From Betaproteobacteria bacterium UBA5582 (GTDB taxonomy: Bacteria; Pseudomonadota; Gammaproteobacteria; Burkholderiales; Rhodocyclaceae): DNA of 62,543 nt. The position numbers were made by a program, and so were the translations under genes. This document shows, piece by piece, positions 25,654-33,672 of the stretch. How positions within the stretch are numbered: the first letter of the stretch is position 1; the number at the start of each line of letters is the position of its first letter. The notes under the pieces were generated by a model. It did not search any database and was not told the origin of the DNA. It saw only the letters and a program-made list of their open reading frames with translations. Location of the stretch: contig DILW01000152.1 in the NCBI GenBank assembly GCA_002425245.1, forward strand, positions 1 to 62,543, read 5' to 3'.

Positions 25654-26505
25654 ATGCAATCCCTGTGGATGATCGCCGCCAGCTTTCTGTTCGCCTGCAT
25701 GGGCGTCTGCGTCAAGCTCGCCGCTGCAACCCACAACGCGGTCGAAATCACTTTCTGGCGCAGCGCCATCTCCCTGCTGCTGATGTTCGGCCTGGTTCGC
25801 CTGCGTGGTGTGTCGCTGCGCACGCCCCACTGGCGCTGGCAGATTACCCGCGGGCTGGTCGGTTTCGCGGCGCTGTTTTCCTATTTCTACGCGATCACGC
25901 TGTTGCCGTTGGCGACGGCAGTGACGCTCAACTACACCTCGGCCATTTTCCTCGCCCTTTACCTGGCCCTGGCCGGCTGGCGCATGCGTTCCGGCATGCT
26001 CGGTGCACTGGCGATCGGCCTGGTCGGGGTCGGCCTGCTGCTCAAGCCGACTTTTCATGAAGATCAATTGCTGGGTGGATTGATCGGCCTCGGCTCCGGC
26101 GTCCTCGCCGGCATGGCCTATTTCAGCGTGCGCGAGCTGGGCGCGCGTGGCGAGGCGGAAACGCGTACCGTCTTCTACTTCTCGCTGGTGTCCACCGTCT
26201 GTTCCGGCCTTTGGCTGGCGTTCGGCGAAATCAACCCGATCGATGCCGACAGCGGCCTGATCCTGTTCGGCGTTGCCGCCTTCGCAACGCTCGCCCAATT
26301 GGCCATGACCCGCGCCTATTCACGTGGCAAGACGCTGCTGTCGGCGGCGCTGGCCTACTCCACGGTGATCTTCTCCAGCCTCGCCGGCGTGCTGTTCTGG
26401 GGCGAAGTCCTGCCGACATCGGCGTGGGCGGCAATCGGCCTGATCATCCTGTCGGGTATCGCAGCCACGCATTTTTCCCGTGCCAGCCCGGTGGAGCAGG
26501 ATTAG
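25654..26505 (+). CDS. EamA/DMT-superfamily permease
   Basis: The 283-aa membrane protein has ten predicted hydrophobic helices in two repeats, characteristic of the drug/metabolite transporter superfamily. The first repeat opens with LWMIAASFLFACMGVCVKLA and contains FWRSAISLLLMFGLVRLRG; the second contains LSAALAYSTVIFSSLAGVLF then WAAIGLIILSGI. The substrate is unknown. It begins 12 nt after the terminator of the Rieske gene and has no partner. Confidence 0.88.
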   Translation: MQSLWMIAASFLFACMGVCVKLAAATHNAVEITFWRSAISLLLMFGLVRLRGVSLRTPHWRWQITRGLVGFAALFSYFYAITLLPLATAVTLNYTSAIFLALYLALAGWRMRSGMLGALAIGLVGVGLLLKPTFHEDQLLGGLIGLGSGVLAGMAYFSVRELGARGEAETRTVFYFSLVSTVCSGLWLAFGEINPIDADSGLILFGVAAFATLAQLAMTRAYSRGKTLLSAALAYSTVIFSSLAGVLFWGEVLPTSAWAAIGLIILSGIAATHFSRASPVEQD

Positions 26506-26574
26506 ACTGGCGGTAGCTACTTTCAACAGATCGAAACGTTAGCGACAATCCAACTAGCTGACCGGGGGAGATTG

Positions 26575-27537
26575 ATGACCGTTTTAGGGCGATTAAGGCG
26601 CGTCGAGTTGCGCGACGTTTGGCAACACGAAGCCTATAACTTCACGCCTTGGCTCGCCCAGTCAGACAACCTTGCAATACTTTCGGCGGAGTTGGGGCTG
26701 GAGTTGGAACTGGTTGGTCAGGAAGTTGCTGTCGGACCGTACGCGGCGGACATCGTTTGCAAGGATGTTTTTAGCGGTACGCATGTTCTGATCGAAAATC
26801 AGCTTGAGAAAACCGATCACAGCCACCTTGGGCAGATATTGACTTACGCCGCCGCACTTGAGGCGCGAAGTGTTGTTTGGATTGCTGCGAGATTTACCGA
26901 TGAGCATCGAGCGGCAATCGACTGGCTCAACGAGATAACGCACGACGAATGGCAGTTTTTTGGGCTCGAAATCGAACTTTGGAAAATTGGTGAATCGGAG
27001 CCTGCGCCAAAGTTCAACATGATCTGCCGGCCAAACGATTGGAGTCGGGCGGTGCGCGACGAGGCAGCCAAGGCCGAAAGTGCCTCTGCGACACAAATGT
27101 TGCAATTAAAATTCTGGTCGGCGTTTCGTGATCACATGATGGCCAAGGGATTGCGGGCGCCGAAGCCATCGGCGCAATCTTGGCAGTCGTTCCGGGTTGG
27201 GCGAACCGGGTTTTCGATTGAAGGTGTCATCAAAAGGAGCGAGCGGCAAATGCTGGTCCGCTTCTATATCAATTGCGATGATCTTCCACCGAAGGCGGTT
27301 TTCAAATACCTGCTTGGTCATCGCGAAAAGATTGAGGCGGCGATGGACATGTTCCTCATCTGGAATGAGTTGCCCGACAAAAAAGGCTGCGTGATCGCCG
27401 CCGTTCGTCCTGAAAGTGATGTTGACGACGAAGCGGCTTGGCCAGTGTTGCATGCCTGGTTGGAAAGCAATGTGGCTCGTATGGACAAGGTTTTTCGGCC
27501 GTTGATCGTTTCTCTCGGGGCAGCCGATCTGACGTAA
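26575..27537 (+). CDS. DUF4268-type protein with PD-(D/E)xK nuclease-like core
   Basis: The 320-aa product starts at ATG 26575 after GGGGGAG. Residues ~56-90 (PYAADIVCKD, then HVLIENQLEKTDHSHLGQIL) have the Asp59 and Glu74-x-Gln76 pattern of the PD-(D/E)xK nuclease superfamily. The C-terminal ~150 residues match DUF4268 style (WQSFRVGRTGFSIEGVIK, GHREKIEAAMDM). The DNA is visibly more AT-rich than its neighbours and uses A/T-ending codons, suggesting transfer. Such proteins often occur near restriction or defence genes, but none is adjacent here. Function is unproven. Confidence 0.72.
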   Translation: MTVLGRLRRVELRDVWQHEAYNFTPWLAQSDNLAILSAELGLELELVGQEVAVGPYAADIVCKDVFSGTHVLIENQLEKTDHSHLGQILTYAAALEARSVVWIAARFTDEHRAAIDWLNEITHDEWQFFGLEIELWKIGESEPAPKFNMICRPNDWSRAVRDEAAKAESASATQMLQLKFWSAFRDHMMAKGLRAPKPSAQSWQSFRVGRTGFSIEGVIKRSERQMLVRFYINCDDLPPKAVFKYLLGHREKIEAAMDMFLIWNELPDKKGCVIAAVRPESDVDDEAAWPVLHAWLESNVARMDKVFRPLIVSLGAADLT

Positions 27538-27568
27538 GCTGAACCCATAACAACAAAGGAGCAAGACC

Positions 27569-27919
27569 ATGATCGTCATCGACCACAAGAACCACCGCGT
27601 CAATGTTTCCGTGTTCGGCGAATTCACGCTGGCCGACTACCGGGAGTTCGAGGAAGTCGTCAATTACAAGATCAAGTTCGAAGGTCCGGTCGACCTGTTT
27701 TTCGACCTGACCAAGATGGGCACGCTGACGCTCGACGTCGCCTGGGAGGAAGTCAAGTTCTCGCGCGCCCATGCCAACGATTTCAACCGTGTGGCCGTCG
27801 TTACCGACAGCGAATGGGTGACCTGGAGCGCCTGGATTTCGCAGACCTTCGTCAATGCCGACGTGCAGGTCTTCGACGACCCGGCCGCCGCCGACGAGTG
27901 GCTGGAGAACGAGGCTTGA
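27569..27919 (+). CDS. SpoIIAA-like (STAS-fold) protein
   Basis: The 116-aa soluble product resembles the SpoIIAA-like family: a short strand HRVNVSVFGEFTLADYREFE, a FFDLTKMGTLTLD strand, VAWEEVKFSRAHANDFNRVA and the late VQVFDDPAAADEWLEN. Members have a STAS-like fold but lack an obvious phospho-serine site here; their role is unknown. A strong RBS (AGGAG) precedes the ATG. The stop overlaps the TTG start of the sulfurtransferase gene, so the two are translationally coupled. Confidence 0.8.
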   Translation: MIVIDHKNHRVNVSVFGEFTLADYREFEEVVNYKIKFEGPVDLFFDLTKMGTLTLDVAWEEVKFSRAHANDFNRVAVVTDSEWVTWSAWISQTFVNADVQVFDDPAAADEWLENEA

Positions 27920-28755
27920 GTTTCGGCACGCTGGTTTCCGTCGCCCAGTTGCAGGCGCAACTGGGCAATCCCGACTGGTGTGTTGTCGATGTCCGCCATC
28001 AACTGGCCGATGTCGGTCATGGTCAAAGGGCTTACGCCGAGTCGCACATTCCCGGAGCATTCTTTCTCCACTGCGACCGTGACCTGTCCGGGCCGATGAG
28101 CGGCCGCAACGGTCGTCACCCCTTGCCCGATCCGCAGGTGCTGGCAGCCCGCCTGGGCAGCATCGGCATCGACCGGCAGACGCAGGTGGTGGTCTATGAC
28201 GATGCCCAGGGCATGATCGCCGGCCGGCTGTGGTGGTTGTTGCGCTGGCTCGGTCACGATGCCGTGGCCGTGCTCGACGGTGGCTGGCAAGCCTGGCAGG
28301 CAGCCGGCGCGGCGGTCGATGCGATGCTGCCGGTGGCGAAGCCCGCCTCCTTTGCGCCGACGCTGCGCGAGCACGCGGTCGACCTGACTTTCGTCGTCGG
28401 GCAGCTCGCTGCCCCGACGTACTGTCTGGTCGACGGTCGGGCCAACGATCGCTTCCACGGCGAGAACGAGACCATCGATCCGGTTGGTGGTCATATTCCC
28501 GGTGCCATCAATCGCTTCTTCCGCGACAACCTCGCCGACGACGGCCGCTTCAAGCCGGCCGAACAGTTGGCTGCCGAATGGCGCGAACTCCTTGCCGGTA
28601 TGCCGCCGGCGCAGGTGGTGCACTACTGCGGTTCGGGCGTTTCCGCCTGCCACAACCTGCTCGCCATGGAAATCGCCGGTCTCGCGGGTTCGCGGCTATA
28701 TGGCGGTTCGTGGAGCGAGTGGTGCGCCGATCCGGCGCGGCCGGTGGAGCGCTGA
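27916..28755 (+). CDS. sseA: 3-mercaptopyruvate / thiosulfate sulfurtransferase
   Basis: The 279-aa tandem-rhodanese protein has an inactive first domain and an active second with C238 in HYCGSGVSACHN. The CGSGV loop is the 3-mercaptopyruvate type; thiosulfate enzymes favour CRKGV. It moves sulfane sulfur to acceptors. The TTG 27916 overlaps the upstream stop (TTGA) and leads into a normal N-terminus; no nearby ATG fits. It ends one base before the convergent queG gene. Confidence 0.9.
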   Translation: MSFGTLVSVAQLQAQLGNPDWCVVDVRHQLADVGHGQRAYAESHIPGAFFLHCDRDLSGPMSGRNGRHPLPDPQVLAARLGSIGIDRQTQVVVYDDAQGMIAGRLWWLLRWLGHDAVAVLDGGWQAWQAAGAAVDAMLPVAKPASFAPTLREHAVDLTFVVGQLAAPTYCLVDGRANDRFHGENETIDPVGGHIPGAINRFFRDNLADDGRFKPAEQLAAEWRELLAGMPPAQVVHYCGSGVSACHNLLAMEIAGLAGSRLYGGSWSEWCADPARPVER

Positions 28756-29808
28756 TCAGCTCTCGCGCCTGAGGCGGGCAAGCGCCCAGGCCACGTGCTC
28801 GCGCACCAGTGGGGAAGGATCGTTCGACCTGGTCTGCAGGGCGCCGATTGCCTCGTCCGTGGCCGGACCGTTACCGAGTGCGACGGCAATGTTGCGCAGC
28901 CAGCGTTCGTGGCCGATGCGGCGGATCGGGTTGCCGGCCAGGCGGTCGTTGAACTGCGTTTCGCTCCAGGCAAACAATTCGATCAGCGTGGCCGAATCGA
29001 GGCCGTGGCGTGGGGCGAATTCCGGGTCGCCGAGGCGGGCGAAGCGGTTCCACGGGCAGCTGCTCTGGCAGTCGTCGCAGCCGTAGATGCGGTTGCCGAG
29101 CAGCGGCCGGAACGCCTCGGGGATGGCGCCGGCCAGTTCGATGGTCAGGTAGGAAATGCAGCGCCGCGCGTCGACCACGTAGGGGGCGACGATGGCGCCG
29201 GTCGGGCAGGCGTCGAGGCAGGCGCGACAGGTGCCGCAGTGCTCGTCGACCGGCGCATCGGGCGGTAGCGGCAGGTCGCAGTAGATTTCGCCGAGAAAGC
29301 GCCACGAACCTTGTTTCGACAGTAGCAAGGTGTGCTTGCCGCGCCAGCCGAGGCCGGCCTGGCTGGCGTATTCGACTTCCATCACCGGGGCCGAATCGGA
29401 AAAGACGCGGTAGCCGAAGGGGCCGGCCAGTTGGCCGATGGCGTCGGCCAGCTTCTGCAGGCGGCTGCGCACCACCTTGTGGTAGTCGCGCCCCTGGGCG
29501 TAACGGGAAATGGCCGCCTGGCCGGGATCGTCGGCCGTCCGGTCGTGCGGCAGGTAGTCGAGGGCGGCGGCAATCACCGTGATCGTGCCGGCCTGCAGTT
29601 GCTGTGGCTGGGCGCGCAGTTCGAGGTGGCGCGCCATATAATCCATCTCCCCGTGCATGCCGGCGGCCAGCCATGCACGTAGCCGGTCGACGCCGGCGCC
29701 CGGTTCGGCGCGGGCCACGCCGATCTCGGCAAAACCCAGTTCCCGGCCGAGTTCGCGGATGCGCGCCTTGATGGCGTCGTAGTCCAGTTTGGAGTCCCGA
29801 TCATGCAT
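28756..29808 (-). CDS. queG: Epoxyqueuosine reductase
   Basis: The 350-aa cobalamin-dependent Fe-S enzyme makes queuosine in tRNA from epoxyqueuosine. Two [4Fe-4S] motifs are visible: CGTCRACLDACPTGAI, and CDDCQSSCPWNRFA. The N-terminal cobalamin-binding half contains VRSRLQKLADAIG and VEYASQAGLGWRGKHTLLLS. A C-terminal HEAT-like tail (REHVAWALARLRRES) is typical. The ATG at 29808 is the only plausible start, and it overlaps the 5' end of the divergent tsaE gene by 6 bp. Confidence 0.95.
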   Translation of the reverse strand: MHDRDSKLDYDAIKARIRELGRELGFAEIGVARAEPGAGVDRLRAWLAAGMHGEMDYMARHLELRAQPQQLQAGTITVIAAALDYLPHDRTADDPGQAAISRYAQGRDYHKVVRSRLQKLADAIGQLAGPFGYRVFSDSAPVMEVEYASQAGLGWRGKHTLLLSKQGSWRFLGEIYCDLPLPPDAPVDEHCGTCRACLDACPTGAIVAPYVVDARRCISYLTIELAGAIPEAFRPLLGNRIYGCDDCQSSCPWNRFARLGDPEFAPRHGLDSATLIELFAWSETQFNDRLAGNPIRRIGHERWLRNIAVALGNGPATDEAIGALQTRSNDPSPLVREHVAWALARLRRES

Positions 29809-30297
29809 GGCATGGATGTTACCGCTGTTTTTGATTTGCCCGACGAAGCGGCAACCCAGGCCCTCGGCGAAAACCTCGCGCAGACATTGTCGCCCGGCCT
29901 GGTGATTTTCCTTGAAGGTGACCTTGGTGCCGGCAAGACGACCTTGGCGCGCGCCCTGATCCGGGCGCTCGGACATGCCGGTCCGGTGAAGAGTCCGACC
30001 TATGCTTTGGTTGAGGTTTACGTGGTTTCGAGTTTATACTTGTATCACTTTGATTTTTATCGCTTCGAGTCACCTGAGGAGTTCCTCGATGCGGGGTTTG
30101 GCGAATATTTCAACGAAGCTTCCGTCTGTCTGGTCGAGTGGCCCGATAAAGCGGCCGGCTGCGTGCCTTCGCCCGATCTGCGCATACACTTGCGGCACGC
30201 CGGGTCCGCGCGTGTCGCCGAGCTCGCAGCTTCGTCCACAAGGGGGGCGTCATGCATAAGGACTCTCGCCTCGATCAGCGCCGCCGGCGCTTCCTGA
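29803..30297 (+). CDS. tsaE: tRNA threonylcarbamoyladenosine biosynthesis ATPase TsaE
   Basis: TsaE-family P-loop protein (164 aa) with Walker A EGDLGAGKTTLAR, the conserved SPTYALVEVY, HFDFYRF and LVEWPDKA. It cooperates with TsaB and TsaD in t6A37 synthesis. ATG 29803 has GGAG at 29791 with 8-nt spacing; ATG 29812 is possible but lacks an SD at proper distance. The ~25 residues at the end overlap amiC and are low-complexity, longer than usual. Its first 6 bp overlap queG on the other strand. Confidence 0.93.
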   Translation: MHGMDVTAVFDLPDEAATQALGENLAQTLSPGLVIFLEGDLGAGKTTLARALIRALGHAGPVKSPTYALVEVYVVSSLYLYHFDFYRFESPEEFLDAGFGEYFNEASVCLVEWPDKAAGCVPSPDLRIHLRHAGSARVAELAASSTRGASCIRTLASISAAGAS

Positions 30298-31562
30298 GCT
30301 ACGCCGGCTCGGCGTTGGTGCTGTCGGTCACGCCGCTGACCGGCTTGGCTGCCAATCGGCCGAGCATCATTGCCGTGCGCATCTGGCCGGCCGAGGATTA
30401 CACCCGGGTCACGCTCGAACACGACTCGCCACTCAAGTTCAACCATTTCACGGTCGAGAATCCGGATCGTCTGGTGGTGGATATCGAAGGCGTCGAATTC
30501 AACAGCGTGCTCGAGAGCCTGGCCAGCAAGGTTGCCGACAGCGATCCCTACATCAAGCTGCTGCGTGCGGGGCGTTTCAAGCCCGGCGTGGTGCGCCTGG
30601 TGATCGAGCTCAAGACCCGCGTCAAGCCCCAGGTCTTCTCGCTGGCGCCGGTTGCCGAATACGGTCATCGCCTGGTTCTTGACGTTTATCCCGAGAATCC
30701 GGCCGATCCGCTGATGGCCTTGCTCGAAGGTCGTCAGGAAGCGGTCGAGCCGCTCAAGCTCGATCAGGAACTGGCCAACAACCGGCAAGCGACCCAGGAC
30801 AAGGCGTCGCCTCGCGAGCGCGGCGGCAAGCCGGCAGTCAATCGCCTGGTCACCATCATGCTCGACCCTGGCCATGGTGGCGAGGACCCCGGCGCGGTCG
30901 GTCGGCGCGGCACCTACGAAAAGAACGTGACGCTGGCCATCGCCCGCCGCCTGAAGGCGCGCATCGACGCCGAACCGAACATGCGCGCCGTGCTTACCCG
31001 CGACGGCGACTTCTTCGTGCCCCTGCATGTGCGCGTGCAAAAGGCGCGCCGTATCCAGTCCGACCTCTTCCTGTCGATCCATGCCGATGCCTGGATCAAG
31101 CCCGATGCGCGTGGTTCCTCGGTCTTCGTCCTCTCCGAAAAGGGGGCGTCGAGCACCCAGGCCCGCCTGCTGGCGCAGAAGGAAAACAGTGCCGACTTGA
31201 TCGGCGGCGTCAATCTGGCCAAGACCAAGGATGTGTTCCTGGCGCGCACGCTGCTCGATCTGTCGCAAACGGCGACCATCAACGACAGCCTGAAGCTCGG
31301 CAAATACCTGCTCGGCGAGCTTGGCTCGATCAACCACCTGCACAAGGCGCATGTCGAGCAGGCCGGTTTCGCCGTGCTCAAGGCGCCTGATATTCCTTCG
31401 GCGCTGATTGAGACCGCTTTTATCTCCAATCCCGAGGAAGAGCTGCGGCTCAAGGATGAGGCCTATCAGGAGCAGATGGCTGACGCGCTGATGCGCGGCA
31501 TCCGCCAGTATTTCATCAAGCATCCGCCCGGGCCGAAGTCCGGTAGCGGGCGGGCCAGCTAG
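30252..31562 (+). CDS. amiC: N-acetylmuramoyl-L-alanine amidase AmiC
   Basis: The 436-aa periplasmic amidase has a Tat signal (QRRRRFLSYAGSALVLSV), an AMIN domain at residues ~35-150 for septal targeting, and an Amidase_3 domain at ~195-430. Zinc ligands lie in IMLDPGHGGEDPGAVG (His), TYEKNVTL (Glu) and SIHADAW (His); the catalytic Glu is in PSALIETAFISNPEEE. It splits peptidoglycan stem peptides during cell separation. It overlaps tsaE's tail by 46 bp, a common proteobacterial pairing. Confidence 0.95.
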   Translation: MHKDSRLDQRRRRFLSYAGSALVLSVTPLTGLAANRPSIIAVRIWPAEDYTRVTLEHDSPLKFNHFTVENPDRLVVDIEGVEFNSVLESLASKVADSDPYIKLLRAGRFKPGVVRLVIELKTRVKPQVFSLAPVAEYGHRLVLDVYPENPADPLMALLEGRQEAVEPLKLDQELANNRQATQDKASPRERGGKPAVNRLVTIMLDPGHGGEDPGAVGRRGTYEKNVTLAIARRLKARIDAEPNMRAVLTRDGDFFVPLHVRVQKARRIQSDLFLSIHADAWIKPDARGSSVFVLSEKGASSTQARLLAQKENSADLIGGVNLAKTKDVFLARTLLDLSQTATINDSLKLGKYLLGELGSINHLHKAHVEQAGFAVLKAPDIPSALIETAFISNPEEELRLKDEAYQEQMADALMRGIRQYFIKHPPGPKSGSGRAS

Positions 31563-31566
31563 GCGC

Positions 31567-32610
31567 TCAGAACAGTTCGACTTCGCCTTTGGCGATCTCG
31601 CGGGCGCTCAGCCGGCCGTCGGCAATCAGCTGCTCGTAGCAGAGCACCTGGTTGCGTCCGTTGCGCTTGGCATAGTAAAGCGCTTCGTCGGCCCGCTCGA
31701 TGACGTCGGTGGGGGTGTCACTGCTCGCCAGCTGGCTGAAGCCGATGCTTACGGTGACATGGCCAACCCGGCTGAAGACGGCTTTCTCCACGTCGCTACG
31801 GAAACGGTCCAGCGTTGCCTGGGCCGAGTTCAGGTCGGTTGGCTGGAGCAGGGCGACGAATTCCTCGCCGCCGAAACGGAACAACTGGTCGTCGAAACGG
31901 AAGCTCTGGCGCATCACCTGCGACAGCATGATCAGCACCTCGTCGCCGATCAGGTGGCCGAAGTTGTCGTTGATGCGCTTGAAGTGGTCGATGTCGCAAA
32001 CCGCCAGCCAGTGTTTGCTGTCCGGCGTCAGGTTGCGGCGGGAAAACTGCCGGTCGTTGCCCAGCATTTCGTCGGACGCGGCCTGGCCGAGCAGTTCGAA
32101 CAGGTGCTTGTCGAAGGTCTTGCGGCTGGACAAGCCGGTCAAGGTGTCCGCTTCACCATAGTCGAGCAGGGCAATGTGGTTGCCGAAGTATTCGATCAGG
32201 CCCATCAGCGTCACCCGGCGGTCAGCCGAGAAGGCATCAGGCAGCACCAGATCGATGAAGTAGATCGGCTCGTTCAGGCGCAGCACCGGGAAGATCACCC
32301 GGTGCGAACCATCTGCCAGGTAATCGAGGACCGCCGACAGTTCCTTCCGGCATTGCCTGAGCAAGGGGTCGCGTTCGATCGACTGGCAGAAATGATGGTC
32401 GGGCAGATAGGCGTTGCGCAGGAACTCGCCTTGCGGTCCGTAGCCGGCGCAGGCGAAGACGATGGTTTTGCGCTTGCTGCTGTAGCAGCGGTAGATGGTG
32501 AGCCGATCGGGGGCGAACAGGTCCATCAACGCGTCGACCATGGCGGAGTTGATTTCGGTGCGGTCGCGGCGCGCCGAAATTCTCACGACATGATTGATCA
32601 ATTCCAGCAT
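31567..32610 (-). CDS. GGDEF diguanylate cyclase with N-terminal GAF-like sensor
   Basis: The 347-aa soluble product has an N-terminal GAF-like region (residues 1-150, FVACAGYGP-type strands, several Cys) and a C-terminal GGDEF domain. The active-site signature is GGEEF at 247-251, preceded by the inhibitory I-site R238-x2-D241 at the canonical 5-residue spacing. It should make cyclic di-GMP and be product-inhibited. It is convergent to amiC and divergent from ribF. Confidence 0.9.
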   Translation of the reverse strand: MLELINHVVRISARRDRTEINSAMVDALMDLFAPDRLTIYRCYSSKRKTIVFACAGYGPQGEFLRNAYLPDHHFCQSIERDPLLRQCRKELSAVLDYLADGSHRVIFPVLRLNEPIYFIDLVLPDAFSADRRVTLMGLIEYFGNHIALLDYGEADTLTGLSSRKTFDKHLFELLGQAASDEMLGNDRQFSRRNLTPDSKHWLAVCDIDHFKRINDNFGHLIGDEVLIMLSQVMRQSFRFDDQLFRFGGEEFVALLQPTDLNSAQATLDRFRSDVEKAVFSRVGHVTVSIGFSQLASSDTPTDVIERADEALYYAKRNGRNQVLCYEQLIADGRLSAREIAKGEVELF

Positions 32611-32713
32611 GCTGTTCGACTCACGCGAAATGGTTTGGCCGGATTATAGCCAGCGCCTTGTCGCCAAGGGGCTGTTTTTGCGCCGATTTGCCCGATCACT
32701 GGGCTGGCCTCGG

Positions 32714-32719
32714 TATAAT
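32714..32719 (+). promoter_or_regulatory. Candidate -10 box for the ribF operon
   Basis: A consensus TATAAT lies 24 bp before the ribF ATG. The only TTG-type -35 (TTGCCC, 32688-32693) is 20 bp away, longer than optimal, so the -35 is uncertain. Confidence 0.5.
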
Positions 32720-32743
32720 CGCACTTTTTTCCGATTCCACCCG

Positions 32744-33664
32744 ATGCGCGTTTTTCGCGGTTATTCCCGTCCTGTTCCGGCACCCGTTGCACTGGCCATC
32801 GGCAATTTCGATGGCGTGCATCTTGGCCATGCGGCCCTGGTTGCCCGCCTGGTCGAGGTTGCCCGGCAAGGCGGCGTGGCGCCGACGGTGCTCAGCTTCG
32901 AGCCGCATCCGCGCGAGTTCTTCGCCCCCGACTCGGCCCCGGCCCGGCTCAGCACCCTGCGCGAAAAGCTCGAACTGCTGGCCGACAGCGGCATCGCCCA
33001 AGCGATGATCTGTCCGTTCAACCGGGCTTTCGCTGCGCTGAGTGCAGAACAGTTCATCGAAGCGGTGCTGGTCCTCGGCCTTCAGGTCCGGCATCTGGTG
33101 ATCGGCGACGATTTCCGTTTCGGCCGCGGGCGCGTCGGCGATTTTGCGCTGCTGCAGGCCGCCGGCGAACGTCACGGTTTCACCGTCGAGGCGATGGGCA
33201 GCGTCGTCGTCGATGGCGAGCGGGTCTCCAGTTCCGGCGTGCGCCGGGCACTGGCCGACGGCGACATGGCGCATGCGGCGAAACTGCTCGGCCGTCCCTA
33301 CATGATGGATGGTCAGGTCGTGCACGGCCAGAAGCTCGGCCGCCAGCTCGGCTTTGCCACGGCCAACCTGCGCATCAAGCACAACCCGCTGCCGATGACC
33401 GGCGTCTTTGCGGTCGAGGTCGGCGGCCTCGGCGAGAGGCCGCTGCCCGGTGTCGCCAACCTCGGTATCCGGCCGACCGTCGGCGGCACGCGGCCACTGC
33501 TCGAAGTGCATCTGTTCGACTTCGACCGCGACATCTACGGCGCCCACATTTCGGTTCGCTTCGTGCATAAACTGCGCGACGAGCAACGGTTTTCCAATTT
33601 CGACGCCCTCAAGGCGCAGATCGCGGCCGATGCCGCGGCGGCGCGGGCTTTCTTCAAGCGGTGA
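32744..33664 (+). CDS. ribF: Bifunctional riboflavin kinase / FAD synthetase
   Basis: The 306-aa protein phosphorylates riboflavin and adenylates FMN. The N-terminal nucleotidyltransferase shows ALAIGNFDGVHLGHAALV and LVIGDDFRFGRGRVGDF; the C-terminal kinase has LGRQLGFATANLRIK and GVANLGIRPTVGG. ATG 32744 (MRVFRGYSRP) is supported by the -10 box lying just upstream of it. It leads the ribF-ileS-lspA-fkpB-ispH operon. Confidence 0.96.
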   Translation: MRVFRGYSRPVPAPVALAIGNFDGVHLGHAALVARLVEVARQGGVAPTVLSFEPHPREFFAPDSAPARLSTLREKLELLADSGIAQAMICPFNRAFAALSAEQFIEAVLVLGLQVRHLVIGDDFRFGRGRVGDFALLQAAGERHGFTVEAMGSVVVDGERVSSSGVRRALADGDMAHAAKLLGRPYMMDGQVVHGQKLGRQLGFATANLRIKHNPLPMTGVFAVEVGGLGERPLPGVANLGIRPTVGGTRPLLEVHLFDFDRDIYGAHISVRFVHKLRDEQRFSNFDALKAQIAADAAAARAFFKR

Positions 33665-33672
33665 GCAAGCAA

